From positions 1-5,396 of the forward strand of contig CAJJDL010000146.1 in assembly GCA_905182935.1 (NCBI GenBank): a stretch of DNA of 5,396 nucleotides, given 5' to 3'. Positions 4,077-5,396 of this stretch are shown in pieces. A program made the position numbers and the translations under genes. The notes under the pieces are model-generated. The model was not told the origin of the DNA, searched no databases, and saw only the letters and a program-made list of their open reading frames with translations. How positions within the stretch are numbered: the first letter of the stretch is position 1; every line of letters begins with the position of its first letter. Source of the DNA: an uncultured Nitrospinaceae bacterium (GTDB lineage: Bacteria; Nitrospinota; Nitrospinia; Nitrospinales; VA-1).

Positions 4077-5396
4077 ATGGGAAAAATTATAGGTATCGAT
4101 TTAGGAACTACAAATTCAGTGGTTGCAGTAATGGAAGGGAGCGAACCTAAAGTAATTCTTAATGAAGAAGGGAGTCGTACCACCCCCTCCGTTGTAGCAT
4201 TTACCAAAGACGGAGAAATTCTTGTCGGTCAAATTGCAAAGCGTCAAGCGATAGCTAACCCGGAAAATACTATTTTCTCAGTCAAACGCTTTATGGGACG
4301 TGCTTATGGTGAGGTTTCTGAAGAAATGAAAATGGTTCCGTATACCGTAGAAAAGGGAACAAAAAAAGAAGTTAAAATTAAAATTGGTGATAAAAAATAT
4401 AGCCCTCCAGAAATTTCTGCAATGATATTACAGAAACTTAAAAAGTCGGCTGAATCCTATCTCGGCGAAACTGTTACAGAAGCAGTTATTACCGTTCCGG
4501 CATATTTTAATGATACTCAACGCCAGGCAACTAAAGACGCTGGTAAAATTGCTGGACTTGATGTAAAGCGAATAATAAATGAACCAACAGCTTCAGCTCT
4601 AGCTTATGGTCTTGATAAGAAAAAAGATCAAATTATTAGTGTCTACGATTTTGGAGGTGGTACTTTTGATGTATCCATCCTGGAAGTTGGGGACAATGTT
4701 GTAGAAGTAAAAGCCACTAATGGCGATACACATCTTGGTGGTGACAATCTAGATCAACGTGTTATTGACTGGTTAGTTACAGAATTTAAGAAGGACCAAG
4801 GAGTTGATCTCTCAAAAGACAACATGGCATTGCAAAGACTGAAAGAAGCAGCAGAAAAAGCTAAGATTGAACTCTCTACAACCAACGAAACTGATATAAA
4901 CCTACCTTTCGTAACAGCAGATGCTAGTGGGCCGAAACATCTTAATATGAAACTCTCACGCGCTAAATTTGAGTCTATGGTAGATGACTTAATAGAAAGA
5001 TCTAAAGTACCATGTAAAAATGCATTAAAAGATGCAAAACTTGATGCTAGCAAGATAAATGAGGCTGTACTTGTTGGTGGATCGACGCGAATTCCAAAGG
5101 TTGGTGAAGTTGTAAAAGAAATGTTTGGCAAAGAACCTCATAGAGGAGTAAACCCGGATGAGGTTGTTGCTCTCGGTGCAGCAGTTCAGGCTGGTGTTCT
5201 ATCAGGTGATGTAAAAGATATTTTATTACTTGATGTTACGCCACTTTCTCTTGGAATAGAAACATTAGGGGGCGTGACGACAAAATTAATTGAGCGCAAT
5301 ACGACAATACCTACACGAAAGAGCGAAACATTTTCTACGGCTTCGGATAATCAGCCAAGTGTGGAAATTAATGTTCTTCAAGGTGAACGTGAAATG
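4077..5396 (+). CDS. dnaK: Molecular chaperone DnaK (Hsp70), 3' partial
   Basis: The first 440 codons of DnaK are present and the frame is open at the window edge. The full protein is usually about 640 residues, so roughly the last third is missing. DnaK is the cytoplasmic ATP-driven chaperone that works with DnaJ and GrpE. The nucleotide-binding domain is intact: [13 protein letters not shown] (residues 6-18, phosphate 1), ITVPAYFND (138-146), [13 protein letters not shown] (168-180), [15 protein letters not shown] (190-204, phosphate 2) and [12 protein letters not shown] (331-342, adenosine). T196 in GGTFD corresponds to the autophosphorylated threonine of E. coli DnaK. The interdomain linker [13 protein letters not shown] (381-393) and the start of the substrate-binding domain, to VLQGERE, follow. 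The gene has its own sigma70-like promoter and leader. No grpE lies upstream, unlike many heat-shock operons; dnaJ could follow outside the window. Confidence 0.98.
   Translation, partial: MGKIIGIDLGTTNSVVAVMEGSEPKVILNEEGSRTTPSVVAFTKDGEILVGQIAKRQAIANPENTIFSVKRFMGRAYGEVSEEMKMVPYTVEKGTKKEVKIKIGDKKYSPPEISAMILQKLKKSAESYLGETVTEAVITVPAYFNDTQRQATKDAGKIAGLDVKRIINEPTASALAYGLDKKKDQIISVYDFGGGTFDVSILEVGDNVVEVKATNGDTHLGGDNLDQRVIDWLVTEFKKDQGVDLSKDNMALQRLKEAAEKAKIELSTTNETDINLPFVTADASGPKHLNMKLSRAKFESMVDDLIERSKVPCKNALKDAKLDASKINEAVLVGGSTRIPKVGEVVKEMFGKEPHRGVNPDEVVALGAAVQAGVLSGDVKDILLLDVTPLSLGIETLGGVTTKLIERNTTIPTRKSETFSTASDNQPSVEINVLQGEREM

Noticed and set aside
4754..5131. Minus-strand open frame of 125 codons
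   Set aside because: It lies entirely within dnaK on the opposite strand, and its Ser/Phe/Leu-rich translation is typical of a shadow of that gene.

Overview
The window is AT-rich (about two-thirds A+T by eye) bacterial chromosome with short intergenic gaps and ordinary Shine-Dalgarno sites. I see no insertion sequence, CRISPR array, tRNA or rRNA. A membrane-bound dihaem cytochrome c, a BolA protein, a leucine-rich-repeat protein and a pentapeptide-repeat protein together suggest an aerobic Gram-negative bacterium. The flavour is that of low-GC marine Nitrospinota or a deltaproteobacterium-like lineage, but this is only an impression from gene content and was not tested by any search.

Layout. 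Positions 1-1038 (+) hold the 3' part of a gene for a two-helix, dihaem cytochrome c. Its membrane topology implies that the reading frame begins upstream of the window, probably as a fusion of a cytochrome b6f subunit IV-like domain with cytochrome c in a bc-type quinol:cytochrome c reductase. Positions 1162-1632 (+) encode a small protein made almost entirely of five 27-residue leucine-rich repeats. A minus-strand pair follows: a TrxC-like zinc-ribbon protein (2004-2225) upstream of bolA (1679-1966). Diverging from it is a small two-helix membrane protein (2275-2553). After about 300 bases without a gene, which contain a cluster of AGTAC half-sites, comes an unrecognised 88-residue soluble protein (2850-3116). 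It converges, with only two bases between the stop codons, on a pentapeptide-repeat gene (3119-3529, minus). Upstream of that gene on the same strand is an unrecognised 82-residue protein (3621-3869), which may be frameshifted. From 4077 to the window end runs dnaK, cut off at codon 440, behind a good sigma70-type promoter and a leader containing a terminator-like hairpin.

How the genes relate. Respiratory electron transfer (1-1038), iron-sulfur and redox maintenance (zinc ribbon plus BolA) and protein folding (DnaK) are separate housekeeping functions. The small repeat proteins and orphan proteins between them look like lineage-specific accessory genes. I found no convincing multi-gene novel system. 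The best leads are the probable subunit IV-cytochrome c fusion, the dnaK leader hairpin, the possible frameshift at 3542-3869, and the orphan gene with AGTAC sites in front of it.
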